A stretch of 33,289 bases of DNA from Rickettsiales bacterium (GCA_003963235.1 RXKF01000064.1:1-33289); one strand, 5' to 3'. Numbered from the stretch's first letter, positions 1 through 9,600 are shown. Notes: generated by a model not told the origin, from the sequence alone. Translations and numbers: made by a program.

Positions 1-258
1 AGTTATAAATAAAAATACTGAGCCACCAATAAACAATGATCTAAAAACGGTTAAACTAAAAAATATTACAAATAATGTTACAAAATCATAAGCAAAATCC
101 TTTACAATCTCCATAATTGCCGTCACAATGCTCGAGCTAATATGATGAAATTTATTATTATAAACAGCGCTGTTAAACAAAACGCAATGTATAAGAGCAA
201 ATAATAATGATATTTTTATTAAGTTTATATCAATATATTTTTTTAAAAATGTTAGCAT
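1..258 (-). CDS. N-terminal part of a membrane protein, possibly phosphoethanolamine transferase (partial, runs off left edge)
   Basis: An uninterrupted minus-strand frame of 86 codons starts at the ATG complementary to 256-258 and is still open at base 1. The peptide begins MLTFLKKYID and has a hydrophobic segment at about residues 11-30 (INLIKISLLFALIHCVLFNS). A short polar loop follows, then a second strongly hydrophobic stretch from about residue 58 to the edge (FVTLFVIFFSLTVFRSLFIG). Two helices with a loop of this size and an Asn after the first helix resemble the N-terminal membrane domain of EptA-type lipid A phosphoethanolamine transferases. That family call is inference from layout, because the sulfatase-like catalytic domain lies outside the window. 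It is divergent from ruvX with a 44-base gap, so the two probably share a promoter region. Other polytopic membrane proteins are possible. Confidence 0.5.
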   Translation of the reverse strand, partial: MLTFLKKYIDINLIKISLLFALIHCVLFNSAVYNNKFHHISSSIVTAIMEIVKDFAYDFVTLFVIFFSLTVFRSLFIGGSVFLFIT

Positions 259-302
259 ATACAAATATATATTATAGAAAAAATTAACCTTAGTTAATTA
301 GC

Positions 303-764
303 ATGATAGTAAATACACTGCAAGAATTTTATTGCTTTTTTCAGAAAGGAAAAATAATTCTTGCCATCGATTATGGGAGTAAAAAAATAGGACTTGCTTT
401 GTCTGATCCAAATTTTACTCTGTCAATGCCATATAAATTATTAAATGACGAGTCTGAAAAAAACAAAGTTAGTCAAATAATTAATATAATAAATGAAAAA
501 AATGTTTGTGCCATTGTCATAGGCATGCCATTTAATATGGATGGAACGCAAAGTTCTCAGCATCCAACAATCATGAAATTCACTAATAAAATATTAGGGC
601 AAATCAATATCCCTATTTTCTTTCAAGATGAGCGCCTGACTTCAAAAAATGCCAATAATTTTTTAAAAAGTTTCAATATTAAACGCAAAGATAGAAATAA
701 AGTTGATGATCTAACTGCTGCAAGCATGATCTTGGAAACTATATTAAATGGTTATAGTCAATAG
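303..764 (+). CDS. ruvX: RuvX/YqgF, Holliday-junction resolvase-like RNase H-fold nuclease
   Basis: This 153-residue cytoplasmic protein belongs to the YqgF/RuvX family, implicated in 16S rRNA 5' end maturation and proposed as an alternative Holliday junction resolvase. The first catalytic strand ILAIDYGSKKIGLALSD is at about residues 19-35 and carries the conserved Asp. The second strand is AIVIGMPFNMDGT near residues 70-82. The QDERLTS motif with conserved Glu follows near 108-114, and the C-terminal acidic site is DDLTAASMILE near 135-145. The roughly 18-residue extension before the first strand (MIVNTLQEFYCFF) is like that of rickettsial homologues as I remember them, so the first ATG is kept. 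The gene stands alone here; ruvC is also present at 9907. No obvious terminator follows. Confidence 0.95.
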   Translation: MIVNTLQEFYCFFQKGKIILAIDYGSKKIGLALSDPNFTLSMPYKLLNDESEKNKVSQIINIINEKNVCAIVIGMPFNMDGTQSSQHPTIMKFTNKILGQINIPIFFQDERLTSKNANNFLKSFNIKRKDRNKVDDLTAASMILETILNGYSQ

Positions 765-791
765 TAGTATAGTATAACCTAAATAGAAAAC

Positions 792-1145
792 TTATTTAAA
801 TGATAACCCCATAATTGTCACCATTAATGTTATGAATAAACCGAACATCCATTTTGTTGTGTCATTCTAAGCATTAGATATATCAGCTTTAGTTGCCATA
901 TTTTCTCTAAGGTGTTCTATATTTTTTTACTTCGGCAATTTCTGACTTTAACTCGCTTCTAAGATCAGCAATATCTGACTTTAATTCGTTTCTAAGATCA
1001 GTAATTTCATGGCGCAAATCTGATTTAGTAGCTAGTAGAGAATCATTTTTAGTATTAATTATGTCCACTATGCTTTCAGCCATTTCTTATTAAGGCCTGC
1101 TTTAGTCATGTGTTCTACAGCTCTGTGTGTATCAAAATATATCAT
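792..1145 (-). pseudogene. Decayed DUF1640-type coiled-coil membrane-anchored protein
   Basis: This fills most of the 475-base gap between ruvX and the phosphotransferase gene. Reading the minus strand from the ATG at 1145 gives MIYFDTHRAVEHMTKAGL, which hits TAG after 26 codons. Shifting frame continues as AESIVDIINTKNDSLLATKS and a coiled coil with two near-identical 11-residue units (DLRNELKSDIA, DLRSELKSEIA). A second frameshift in an A-run (around 914-921) and one in-frame TAG (complement of the tta in 'cattctaagcattag' near 866-872) precede a final hydrophobic anchor, TKWMFGLFITLMVTIMGLSF, ending at TAA (792-794). N-terminal 'FDT..' helix, coiled coil and C-terminal membrane helix is the layout of the DUF1640 family, common in Rickettsiales and of uncertain function. 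With two frameshifts and one stop it cannot make the full product. Confidence 0.7.
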
Positions 1146-1239
1146 TTTTACGCTTCATCTATTTGATTATAAGTATAGAGCAATTTTTATAAATTAAAAG
1201 TAATGATTTATTATTATATTTCCATACATGGAAAAATGT

Positions 1240-2292
1240 TTACTTCTTACTTTCTGCCTCAATCATATTTAAACTCTTTCTAAATAAATCAGTTTTGCAA
1301 TTATTTAAAAATAACTCCATTGCATGATGAGAAACATCGCTCCAATTAATTGATTTATTATTGATATTTAAAGGATAATTATTTACTTCAAATATTTTTA
1401 TAATGTCCTGAATCTGTGTCTTGCTAAAATCTATTCGTAAAATGTTAAGCACAAGTGCAGTTCTTAAAAGAAAAACCTGCTTCATGAGATAGAAACGACT
1501 TCTATCCAAATCAGATACTTTGTCTAAATATTGCGTTAAAAAACGCTCATCTTGCTTAGAATCAAAACCAAACTCCATGCTTACACGAGCTAGATCCCAA
1601 AAAGGATCACTCATCCCTGAATCACCCCAGTCTATCAATAATATTTGATCATTATATACAAATAAATTTTTTGAATGAATATCATTATGGCAAAGCTTTT
1701 TAGGAAAATTAGCTTTATGCAATGAACTTTGAATTTTATGAAGCTGTTCTAGAGCTAACTTAGTTTTGTTGTCTATAATTTGTGGTACGTCATTTTTTAT
1801 ATAATCGAATACGCTCCATTCTCTATTTACAAAAGAATCATTATGTAGTTTTTTTAAGTTGCAAGCTATTGAATCTAATAAATTATGATTTAAAAAAGTT
1901 GTTATATTAGGATGATCTCCCTCAATAAATTCAGTTGCAATAACATTAAGATCTGCACTTTTGTATAATATTTTTGGTCCAAAGCCGAGATCATAAGCTT
2001 TAACAGCACATAAGACTTCTACTTTTTTATCTTCAAGACTCTTGTTATTTTTGTATATGCGTATTATTAAGTTATCTTTATATTTCACTAGATATAAACG
2101 ATCTCCTGAAAAACCCTTTTGAATTGGTTCTATTGTAATATGATCTAATGTTGTGTCATATAACTTATTAGTTACGTGAGAAATTATATCAAGATCTGTT
2201 TTAGGTATATTAAAATCACTAGCTAATATATTAGTGACCATTGTCATAATTAAAACAATGGTCTTGATCAATCCTTGGAATAGTCTAAACAT
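1240..2292 (-). CDS. APH/choline-kinase-family phosphotransferase with apparent signal peptide
   Basis: This 350-residue protein has the aminoglycoside phosphotransferase/choline kinase (LicA-like) fold. The N-lobe has a glycine-containing loop, QKGFSGDRLYLVKY, near residues 58-71, and an invariant-type Lys/Arg strand, NLIIRIYK. The catalytic loop is CHNDIHSKN, with Asp204 and Asn209. The metal-binding segment is LLIDWGDSG with Asp221, followed by DPFWDLA. These residues look intact, so it is probably an active kinase; the substrate (choline, ethanolamine, sugar or other alcohol) cannot be read. Oddly, residues 1-24 look like a Sec signal peptide or membrane anchor: a hydrophobic core LIKTIVLIMTMVTNILA, then SDFNIP. 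Kinases of this fold normally work with cytoplasmic ATP. Its ATG lies 7 bases after the infC stop, so it is the distal gene of a thrS-infC operon. If translation began at a later Met, none lies close before the kinase domain. Confidence 0.85.
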   Translation of the reverse strand: MFRLFQGLIKTIVLIMTMVTNILASDFNIPKTDLDIISHVTNKLYDTTLDHITIEPIQKGFSGDRLYLVKYKDNLIIRIYKNNKSLEDKKVEVLCAVKAYDLGFGPKILYKSADLNVIATEFIEGDHPNITTFLNHNLLDSIACNLKKLHNDSFVNREWSVFDYIKNDVPQIIDNKTKLALEQLHKIQSSLHKANFPKKLCHNDIHSKNLFVYNDQILLIDWGDSGMSDPFWDLARVSMEFGFDSKQDERFLTQYLDKVSDLDRSRFYLMKQVFLLRTALVLNILRIDFSKTQIQDIIKIFEVNNYPLNINNKSINWSDVSHHAMELFLNNCKTDLFRKSLNMIEAESKK

Positions 2293-2299
2293 TCAATAT

Positions 2300-2833
2300 T
2301 TACTCACTAATTATACTTGGTGCAACGACCATTATAATTTGCTTGCCTTCCATTTTTGGCTCAGATTCAATTTTAGCAACTGACTCAATAGCCACCAAGA
2401 TTCTATCAAATAGCTCCTTACCTTTATCTTTATGAACAATTTCTCTCCCCTTAAACCAAAGTGATATTTTAACTTTATCACCACCTTCTAAGAATTTTTT
2501 AATTTTAGTTAATTTAACATCAAAATCACCTTGAGCAATATTGACTTTGAATTTCATCTCTTTCAACGAAATTTTTTTCTGTTTTTTCTTAGATTCCTGC
2601 TGCTTCTTTTTTGCATCATATTTAAATCTACTGAAATCAAGTATTTTACATACTGGTGGCTCAGCATTAGGTGAAATTTCCACCAAATCAAGACCAGCAT
2701 CAGCGGCAATTTGCAATGCTTTATGTAATTCAACTACTCCAATCATTTCACCATTAGCATCAACTAGGCGTACTTGCTCAGCCTTAATTTCCCGATTCGA
2801 TTTAGGAAATTTGCTTTTTTTATTCTCAGATAT
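2300..2833 (-). CDS. infC: Translation initiation factor IF-3, probable AUA start
   Basis: IF-3 binds the 30S subunit, prevents premature 50S joining and checks start-codon/initiator tRNA pairing. From the first ATG (2746) the protein would be 148 residues and would lack the conserved start of the N-domain. The same frame continues upstream for 29 codons, giving [17 protein letters not shown] directly before [11 protein letters not shown], exactly the beginning expected of IF-3. No ATG, GTG or TTG is well placed there. The codon ATA at 2833-2831 sits 6 bases after GGAGAG (2845-2840), so it is the best start and gives 177 residues, normal for the family. The N-domain runs to about residue 80 ([19 protein letters not shown]), then a basic linker rich in Lys/Gln, then the C-domain (EMKFKVNI...[14 protein letters not shown]). 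It lies 45 bases after thrS. The usual rpmI-rplT pair does not follow. Confidence 0.93.
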   Translation of the reverse strand: MSENKKSKFPKSNREIKAEQVRLVDANGEMIGVVELHKALQIAADAGLDLVEISPNAEPPVCKILDFSRFKYDAKKKQQESKKKQKKISLKEMKFKVNIAQGDFDVKLTKIKKFLEGGDKVKISLWFKGREIVHKDKGKELFDRILVAIESVAKIESEPKMEGKQIIMVVAPSIISE

Positions 2834-2845
2834 GGTATTCTCTCC
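2831..2845 (-). promoter_or_regulatory. Ribosome binding site and rare AUA start codon of infC
   Basis: On the minus strand GGAGAG (2845-2840) is followed by six bases and then ATA (2833-2831), in frame with the conserved IF-3 N-domain. E. coli infC starts with AUU, which lets IF-3 repress its own translation by rejecting non-AUG starts. An AUA here would work by the same logic. An in-frame ATT at 2848-2846 overlaps the binding site and is not plausible. Confidence 0.75.
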
Positions 2846-2878
2846 AATATTTAAATAATTATTTTTGTTTTTCTGATT

Positions 2879-4789
2879 TTAGCCAAAATATTTTTTATTT
2901 TCCATTTTAACAATATCAATTAATTGCATCAATGTAACATTTTGTTGATCTTGAGAACCTAAATAACGCAATGTCACTGTTTTATCTTCTTGTTCTTTTT
3001 TACCTATTACTGCAATAATTGGTACTTTTAAATTAGAAAAATTTCGTATCTTATAATTCACTTTTTCCCTTGAAATGTCAAGCTCAGATCGCACACCTGC
3101 ATCAATTAGTTTTTTATGAAGTTCTATTAAATACTCATCTTGATCATTAGTGATGCCTACTAATGCAACCTGCACCGGCGCAAGCCATAAAGGAAATTTA
3201 CCAGCATGTTGTTCAATTAATATCCCAATAAAGCGCTCAAATGAACCAATAATTGCACGGTGAAGCATGGCTGGGCGCTTTTTCTCACCACCCGGCGCAA
3301 TATATTCAGCTCCGAGGCGCTCAGGAAGCACAAAATCAACCTGAATAGTACCGCACTGCCAATCTCTTCCAACTGCATCAGTTAAAACAAATTCTAGTTT
3401 TGGACCGTAAAATGCCCCTTCTCCTGGGTTCATTTCATATTCAAGCCCTGCTCTTTCTACCGCCTCTTTTAATGCTGATTCTGATTTATCCCAAACTGAA
3501 TCATTACCAGCTCTGACTTCTGGCCTATCTGAGAATTTGACTTTTATATCATTAAAACCAAAATCAACATATACTTGTTTAAGCAATTTACAAAACTCAA
3601 TTGTTTCATCTGTAATTTGATCTTCAGTACAAAATATATGAGCATCATCCTGAACTAAATTTCGAACGCGCATTAAGCCGTGCAACGCTCCAGACGCTTC
3701 ATTACGAAAACATGAACCAAATTCAGCCATTCGAATAGGTAAGTCACGATAGCTTTTAGTACCCATATTAAAAATTTGTACGTGACATGGGCAATTCATA
3801 GGCTTCAACGCATATGTTCTATCTTCTGTTTCAACAGTGAACATATCATCCTTAAATTTTTCCCAATGACCTGATGCTTCCCATAATTTTCGATCAACAA
3901 CTATTGGGGTCTTAACTTCGATATAATCAGCTTTTTGAATTTTACGTCTAATATAATTTTCAATTGTGCGATATAAACTCCAGCCTTTATCATGCCAAAA
4001 AACCATACCTTGAGCTTCCTCTTGCAAATGAAATAGATTAAGTTCACGCCCAAGTTTTCTGTGATCTCTTTTTTCAGCTTCTTCTAATCTATATAGATGC
4101 TGTTCTAGTTGCTCTTTTGTTGCCCAAGCAGTGCCATAAATTCGTTGAAGCATCTGATTATTACTATCACCACGCCAATAAGCACCAGCAACCTTCATCA
4201 ATTTAAAATATTTTATGCGACCAGTAGATGGGCAATGTGGACCACGGCACAAATCGACAAAATTACCTTGTCTATAAAGAGTAATTTTTTCTCCTTTTGG
4301 AATTGATTCTATAATTTCTGCTTTATAGAACTCCTTCATCTCTTTAAACATTTTTATTGCATCATCGCGATCCCATTCTTCCCTTTTAAACGCAACATTT
4401 TGCTTAACTATATGATGCATTTTTGCTTCAATTTTTTCTAAGTCTTGCGTTGAAAATGGTATGTCTCTAGCAAAATCATAATAAAAACCATCTTTTATAG
4501 CTGGTCCTATTGTTACTTGCACTTCTGGAAATAATTCCTTTACTGCTTGCGCAATTATGTGAGCTGCATCATGTCTAATTATCTCAAGGCATTCTTCGTC
4601 TGCTTCAGTTAAAATTCTGAAACTGCAATCTTCACTAATTGGAAAAGATAAGTCTTTAAGTTCACCGTTAACAGAGACAATCATTGCACTTTTAGCAAGT
4701 GATTTTGAGATCTTTTCTGCAACTTCTAAGCCAGTAATATTTTTATTAAATTGCTTTATAGAGCCATCTGGAAATTTTATATTAATCAT
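2879..4789 (-). CDS. thrS: Threonyl-tRNA synthetase
   Basis: This is a class II aminoacyl-tRNA synthetase that charges tRNA(Thr). The 636-residue length is normal. An N-terminal TGS domain (residues 1 to about 62) precedes the editing domain with the HxxxH pair His73 and His77 and the later [10 protein letters not shown] segment holding the editing Cys and His, so hydrolysis of mischarged Ser-tRNA should be intact. The catalytic core has [12 protein letters not shown] (zinc Cys), class II motif 2 around [16 protein letters not shown] with the zinc His nearby (DDAHIFC), and motif 3 [16 protein letters not shown] with the last zinc His. The C-terminal anticodon-binding domain starts near residue 535 ([13 protein letters not shown]). 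It is the first gene of the thrS-infC-phosphotransferase operon, and thrS-infC linkage is widespread in bacteria. Confidence 0.98.
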   Translation of the reverse strand: MINIKFPDGSIKQFNKNITGLEVAEKISKSLAKSAMIVSVNGELKDLSFPISEDCSFRILTEADEECLEIIRHDAAHIIAQAVKELFPEVQVTIGPAIKDGFYYDFARDIPFSTQDLEKIEAKMHHIVKQNVAFKREEWDRDDAIKMFKEMKEFYKAEIIESIPKGEKITLYRQGNFVDLCRGPHCPSTGRIKYFKLMKVAGAYWRGDSNNQMLQRIYGTAWATKEQLEQHLYRLEEAEKRDHRKLGRELNLFHLQEEAQGMVFWHDKGWSLYRTIENYIRRKIQKADYIEVKTPIVVDRKLWEASGHWEKFKDDMFTVETEDRTYALKPMNCPCHVQIFNMGTKSYRDLPIRMAEFGSCFRNEASGALHGLMRVRNLVQDDAHIFCTEDQITDETIEFCKLLKQVYVDFGFNDIKVKFSDRPEVRAGNDSVWDKSESALKEAVERAGLEYEMNPGEGAFYGPKLEFVLTDAVGRDWQCGTIQVDFVLPERLGAEYIAPGGEKKRPAMLHRAIIGSFERFIGILIEQHAGKFPLWLAPVQVALVGITNDQDEYLIELHKKLIDAGVRSELDISREKVNYKIRNFSNLKVPIIAVIGKKEQEDKTVTLRYLGSQDQQNVTLMQLIDIVKMENKKYFG

Positions 4790-4818
4790 AATATTTAAAA
4801 TATTTTTTACCTTGATAT

Positions 4819-4847
4819 ATTTAGTGGATTTTATATCATTCTGTCAA
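4819..4847 (-). promoter_or_regulatory. Possible thrS promoter
   Basis: A perfect -35 hexamer TTGACA lies on the minus strand at 4847-4842, about 55 bases upstream of the thrS start. The sequence 17 bases downstream is CTAAAT (4824-4819), only a weak -10. The call rests mainly on the -35 element and its position. Confidence 0.3.
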
Positions 4848-4989
4848 TAATAATACTTTAAAAAAACATAATGCATTTCGACTGCAAAAAGTCATTACTA
4901 ATATTTTAATATTAGTCTATTATCTTAACATAAAGCACACACAATTTTTTATTTAACAAACATAACTTAAATTTATATATATAAATATC

Positions 4990-5017
4990 TTGACCTGATA
5001 ACCATTAAATATATAAA
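4990..5017 (+). promoter_or_regulatory. Likely promoter of the virB2-like gene
   Basis: TTGACC (4990-4995) and TATAAA (5012-5017) are separated by 16 bases, each matching the sigma70 consensus at five of six positions. They lie about 44 bases upstream of the pilin start codon, which also has an AGAGGA binding site at 5047-5052. The gene therefore seems to be transcribed on its own. Confidence 0.6.
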
Positions 5018-5060
5018 CTAAAAAATATGAATTTGATTAACTATTTAGAGGAATTTAACA

Positions 5061-5438
5061 ATGAACTTGTCAAAATTTTATATTGAAATAAACGCCGATC
5101 TTGCATGGAAATTATTTTTATTATTTTCATCCATATGTGTAATTCTTACTGTCAGCGATACAGTTTTTGCAGCAGACACAACTACAGCTACTGACAATGA
5201 TGTTGTAGGCGCAACTTTATGTCGCTTAGTAAAAAATCTTTCTGGCGGTATTGCAAGAGGTATTGCAACAATTGCAATTTTTTCAGTTGGCGTTGGTTTA
5301 TTCTTAGGAAAACTTAACTGGGGTATTGCTGCCGCTACCGCTGCTGGTGTTGGTATCATATTTAGCGCACCAAAATTAGTTGCATTCTTAAGCGGAGATT
5401 CTGAAAATTCTAACTGTCCTACAAGTGATGCTGCTTGA
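5061..5438 (+). CDS. virB2: VirB2/TrbC-family type IV secretion pilin
   Basis: This 125-residue precursor fits the VirB2 major pilin subunit family of the Rickettsiales vir (P-type) type IV secretion system. A long signal peptide has its hydrophobic core at about residues 16-32 and a good signal peptidase site, VFA before ADTT, at residue 37. The mature part has two membrane helices: ARGIATIAIFSVGVGLFLG and WGIAAATAAGVGIIFSA, joined by the short polar turn KLN. GVGLFLGKLNWG is the most pilin-like segment. Two cysteines (54 and 119) could form a disulfide after export. The start is fixed by AGAGGA nine bases upstream. It has its own promoter and terminator and no other vir gene beside it, as for dispersed virB2 paralogues in rickettsiae. 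Whether it is the main pilin or a variant copy cannot be told. Confidence 0.85.
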   Translation: MNLSKFYIEINADLAWKLFLLFSSICVILTVSDTVFAADTTTATDNDVVGATLCRLVKNLSGGIARGIATIAIFSVGVGLFLGKLNWGIAAATAAGVGIIFSAPKLVAFLSGDSENSNCPTSDAA

Positions 5439-5452
5439 TTAAATAATTAGAT

Positions 5453-5488
5453 AAAAAAAGAGTAATGTGCATACGTTACTCTTTTTTT
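5453..5488 (+). terminator. Strong intrinsic terminator after the pilin gene
   Basis: Seven A, then GAGTAA, a 10-base loop, then TTACTC and seven T form a perfect 13-bp stem ending in a T-run. It begins 14 bases after the pilin stop codon. The symmetry would let it work on both strands, but genes on both sides read plus. Confidence 0.9.
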
Positions 5489-5579
5489 ATCTATAAAACC
5501 GCTTGCAATATGCAAAACATCTTTAAAACAAATTAAATTATGATATATTGTGATCAGATCTATTTTTAAATGAGTTTTC

Positions 5580-6632
5580 ATGTTTATTGATAAAAAAAAA
5601 ATTTTTCAAATTACTTATATATTATGCTTAGTTCTAAGCATAATTGCATGTAATTCAAGCAAAGCAAATCAAGCACCCACTATTTTAGTTAAGCCAATAA
5701 AATTAAACCAACAGGATTTTTTTGAAAAATATATTTCTGTGGGTCAATGTAAAGCTGAAAATAGCCGAACATTTTATGCAAAAGTTAATGGTGTGGTTGA
5801 TTATATCTCTGTCAAAGAAGGTGAATTTGTAAAAAAAGACACTATTATTATCCAAATCGATGCTGATGTGGCTGAAGCTTCTAAAAACAAAGCTGAATCA
5901 GCTTTTAAATCTGCTCAAGCAATTTTTAATCGCGATTTATCTCTATTTGATAAAAAAATTATAAGTAAAGAAGCTTTTGATAAATCTAAAGCATTAATTG
6001 AAAATGCTAGAAGTGATTGGATTTCTACGCTTGATAAATATGATAATATGATCATCAAAGCGCCGTTTAATGGTAATATTGGTGTTATACACACTCAGGT
6101 TGGTAATGATATTAAAATTGGTGATTATCTTTTTACAATAATTAATAACAGTGAAAAAATTGTTTTAGTCGAGCTTCCAGAAAATATTAATGGTAAAATT
6201 AACAAAAATTCAGAAGTTTTTCTACTTAACAAAAACGATAAAATTAAAGGTGAAATTATAGCTATTTCAGAATATTTAAGCGATAATGGCACTATTACTG
6301 CTAAAATAATATTTCCATCTGATACAAAAATAATTCATGGTAGCTTTGTTGAAGTTGAAATTATATTTGATCATCACATTGCACTATCAATTAATGAAAA
6401 AGCGGTTCTTAAAAATAATAAAGGCAACTTCGTTTATAAAATTACCTCAGATAATAAAATTCAACAAATCTATGTTTCAACTGGTTCTAGAAATGATAAT
6501 ATGATTGAGATTTCAGCAAAAGAACTAAATGAAGGCGATTTAGTCGTACTTGAGGGATTAACTAAAGTTACGAATGGAGCTACAGTTGATATTATTAAGG
6601 ATGAAACAACAAATACTAAAGAGCAAAAATAA
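5580..6632 (+). CDS. RND efflux periplasmic adaptor (membrane fusion protein), lipoprotein
   Basis: This 350-residue adaptor of the AcrA/MexA class links an inner-membrane RND pump to an outer-membrane channel. The N-terminus has a hydrophobic stretch ending in a lipobox-like IIAC with Cys24, so it is probably a lipoprotein anchored in the inner membrane. The lipoyl/biotinyl-like half-motifs flank an alpha-helical hairpin. The first half is VNGVVDYISVKEGEFVKKDTI near residues 70-91; the hairpin runs about 97-150 and is short; the second half is IIKAPFNGNIGVIHTQVGNDI near 159-180. A beta-barrel and membrane-proximal domain follow to the end. The stop overlaps the ATG of the pump gene (TAATG), so the two are translationally coupled. 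No tolC-like gene is in the window; the outer channel must be elsewhere. Substrates cannot be predicted. Confidence 0.93.
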   Translation: MFIDKKKIFQITYILCLVLSIIACNSSKANQAPTILVKPIKLNQQDFFEKYISVGQCKAENSRTFYAKVNGVVDYISVKEGEFVKKDTIIIQIDADVAEASKNKAESAFKSAQAIFNRDLSLFDKKIISKEAFDKSKALIENARSDWISTLDKYDNMIIKAPFNGNIGVIHTQVGNDIKIGDYLFTIINNSEKIVLVELPENINGKINKNSEVFLLNKNDKIKGEIIAISEYLSDNGTITAKIIFPSDTKIIHGSFVEVEIIFDHHIALSINEKAVLKNNKGNFVYKITSDNKIQQIYVSTGSRNDNMIEISAKELNEGDLVVLEGLTKVTNGATVDIIKDETTNTKEQK

Positions 6633-9600
6633 TGCAACTATCAGAAACTTGCATTAAAAGACCAGTTTTTACAACAGTTTTGAGCTTAATGATTGTGGCT
6701 TTAGGTGCAATATTTTTTACTAAGCTAGAAGTAAGAGGCACTCCTAATATCAGTCCTCCATTAATTACTGTGCAATCATCATACCCAGGCGCTGATGCTT
6801 TTTACATGGAAAGGCAAATTACTCAAATTATTGAGAAAGAACTTAAAACTACTAAAAATTTGGAAACAATGTCATCTACTAGTTCCACTGGATCTAGCAA
6901 CGTAATGCTAATGTTTAAATTAGATGCTGATATTGAAATTGCTCTTAACGATGTTCGTTCCAAAATATCAGACATTGTTCAATCTTTTCCAGACGATATG
7001 AAAGCTCCTTCGGTTTCTAAAATGGATGCTGACGCTTGGCCAAGCTTTTGGTTGACCATCACTAGTTCAAATCATGATGAGCTAGAGCTCACTCGTATAT
7101 GCGATAATCAAATAAAATCATTACTTGAAAAACTACCAACTGTTGGTAGCTCACTTATTTTTGGTGCTAGAAATTACACCATGTATATTGAGCCAATCAA
7201 TACTAAACTATATCAATATAAATTAACTACAATTGAACTAGAGCAGGCAATAAGAGCACAAAATAAGGATTATCCAGCTGGATTAATTAAAACAGATGCA
7301 AGAAATTTTTCTCTTAAGCTCTCAGGAACGATCAATACTAAAGAAGAATTTGAAAATATTATTGTTAAAAAATTGTCAGATGGATCAGTTCTAAAATTAA
7401 GAGATGTCGCTTTGGTTAAACTTGAATCATATGAAAATGATGTAATACTTCGTTATAATGGCGAACAATCACTTGCTCTTGGGCTAGTTAAGCAATCTAC
7501 CGCAAACATTATCGAACTATCAGATGCGATCAAAAAAGAATTACCGCAAATTCAAAAAAACTTGCCAGATGGGGTTAAAATTAATGTAGCCTACGATGCC
7601 GCAGTTCCTGTTAAAGCTTCAATTACATCTGTGTATCACACAATTTTTGAATCAATTGCTTTAGTGAGCCTCGTCATTTATTTATTTTTAGGTTCAGCTC
7701 GCATTACTTTAATACCATTAGTAACCATACCCATTTCATTGATTGGTACATTTGCGATAATGTATATGTTTAATTTTAGCGTCAATACATTTACTCTACT
7801 TGCTATGATTTTGGCAATTGGTTTAGTTGTTGATGATGCGATTGTTATGCTTGAAAATATTTTTCGTCACACTCATGAACTTGGTAAAAAGCCAAGGCAA
7901 GCTGCACTTGATGCATCTAAAGAAATTGGTTTTGCAGTTATTGCAATGACAATTACTTTAGCTTCTGTATTTTTACCTATTGGTTTTATTGAAGGTTTTC
8001 TTGGAAAATTATTTATAGAATTTGCTTGGACACTTGCTTTTTGTGTAATATTTTCAGGTTTTGTAGCCTTGACATTAACTCCAATGATGAGTGGGCGTAT
8101 GATTGTGTCTGCTCATGAAACCAAGCCTGAATTTTTACAAAAGTTTGATATTTATCTATCAAAAGTTCAGGATTTATATTTATATTACTTAAATTATGCA
8201 ATAAATAATAAAAAAAGATTTTATTTAATCTGCGCATCTGCAGTTGCAATATTGCTACTAAGCTTTATCTTTGTCAATAAAACCTTTATTCCAGATGAAG
8301 ATCAGGGCTTTCTACAAGTTTTCTTTTTAGGTCCTGAAGGATCAAATGTTAATGATTCATTAAAGTCGGTGATCGAAGCTGAAAAAATTCTAGCTACTAT
8401 TCCAGAGGTACAAGGCTATTTCGATATAACTGGTTGGGGTGGTGGTGAAAGTGGGATGGCATTTGTTCCTCTTAAAGATTGGTCAAAACGAAAAAGATCT
8501 CACGATCAAATTAAACAAGAATTAAATAATAGATTTTCTGTTATTCCTGGAATGTCAATATTTGCTATTTCACCTTCTGCTTTAGGTGGTGGGGGTGGGG
8601 GTGATAAAGCTGTAGAATTTTATATTCAATCTTCAATGGAATATTCAGATTTAGACCGTGTATCGCAAAATTTCTTAGATGAAATGAATAAAAATCCAGT
8701 TTTTATTAATAATGAACGTGATTTTAAATCATCAACACCAACACTTGACATTATTATTAATCGTGAAAAAGCGTACAGATACGGAGTTGATTTTGCAACA
8801 ATTGGTCGAACAATTCAATATTTGATTGCAGGCAGACAAGTTGGTGATTTCAGGATGGGCACTGACATTTACGATGTAATTATTCGTTATAATACAATGG
8901 ATCGTAATGAACCAGCAGATTTAAAAAAGATTCATATTAAGAATAATAATAATGAAATGCTACCACTTGAAGCTATTGCAGATATTGTCGAAACCATTAC
9001 TGTAAAAGAGTATAGCCATTATAATAATGCACGATCAATTAAGTTAACTGCAGATTTAGCTCCAGGTAAAAACTTGGGCGATGCTATAAAAGAAATTGAA
9101 AAAATTGCAGAATATACTATTGATAAAAATAATTCAAAATTAGAATATATTGGTCAAATTAAGCAAATGAATGAATCAAGTAGTGATACAATTATTACTT
9201 TTCTTTTTGCATTATTATTCATATTTCTTGTTTTATCGGCTCAATTTGAGAGTTTTGGGGATTCATTGTTAATCTTGATGGCTGTTCCATTTTCAATTAC
9301 TGGAGGCGTTTTAATTCTTCTTATTTTTGGTAACAGCATTAATATGTATAGTAATATTGGCTTAATTACATTAATTGGACTAATAACTAAAAATTCAATT
9401 ATGCTTGTTGAGTTCACTAACCAACTAAGACTAGAAGGAAAGAAAATTCATGAAGCCATAGTTCAATCAGCCAAAGCAAGATTAAGACCGATTTTAATGA
9501 CAAGTATTGCAACTATATGTGGAGCTATTCCTTTAGTGCTTGCAAATGGTGCAGGAGCTGGAGCACGCAATTCAATTGGATTAGTTATTGTTGGTGGTAT

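Noticed and set aside
2300..2746. infC starting at the first ATG (148 residues)
   Set aside because: It would lack the conserved start of the IF-3 N-domain, which is present in frame upstream behind a good ribosome binding site.
5078..5359. 93-residue open frame opposite the pilin gene
   Set aside because: It is a mirror of the Ala/Gly-rich pilin code with no binding site; the plus-strand gene has promoter, signal peptide and family features.
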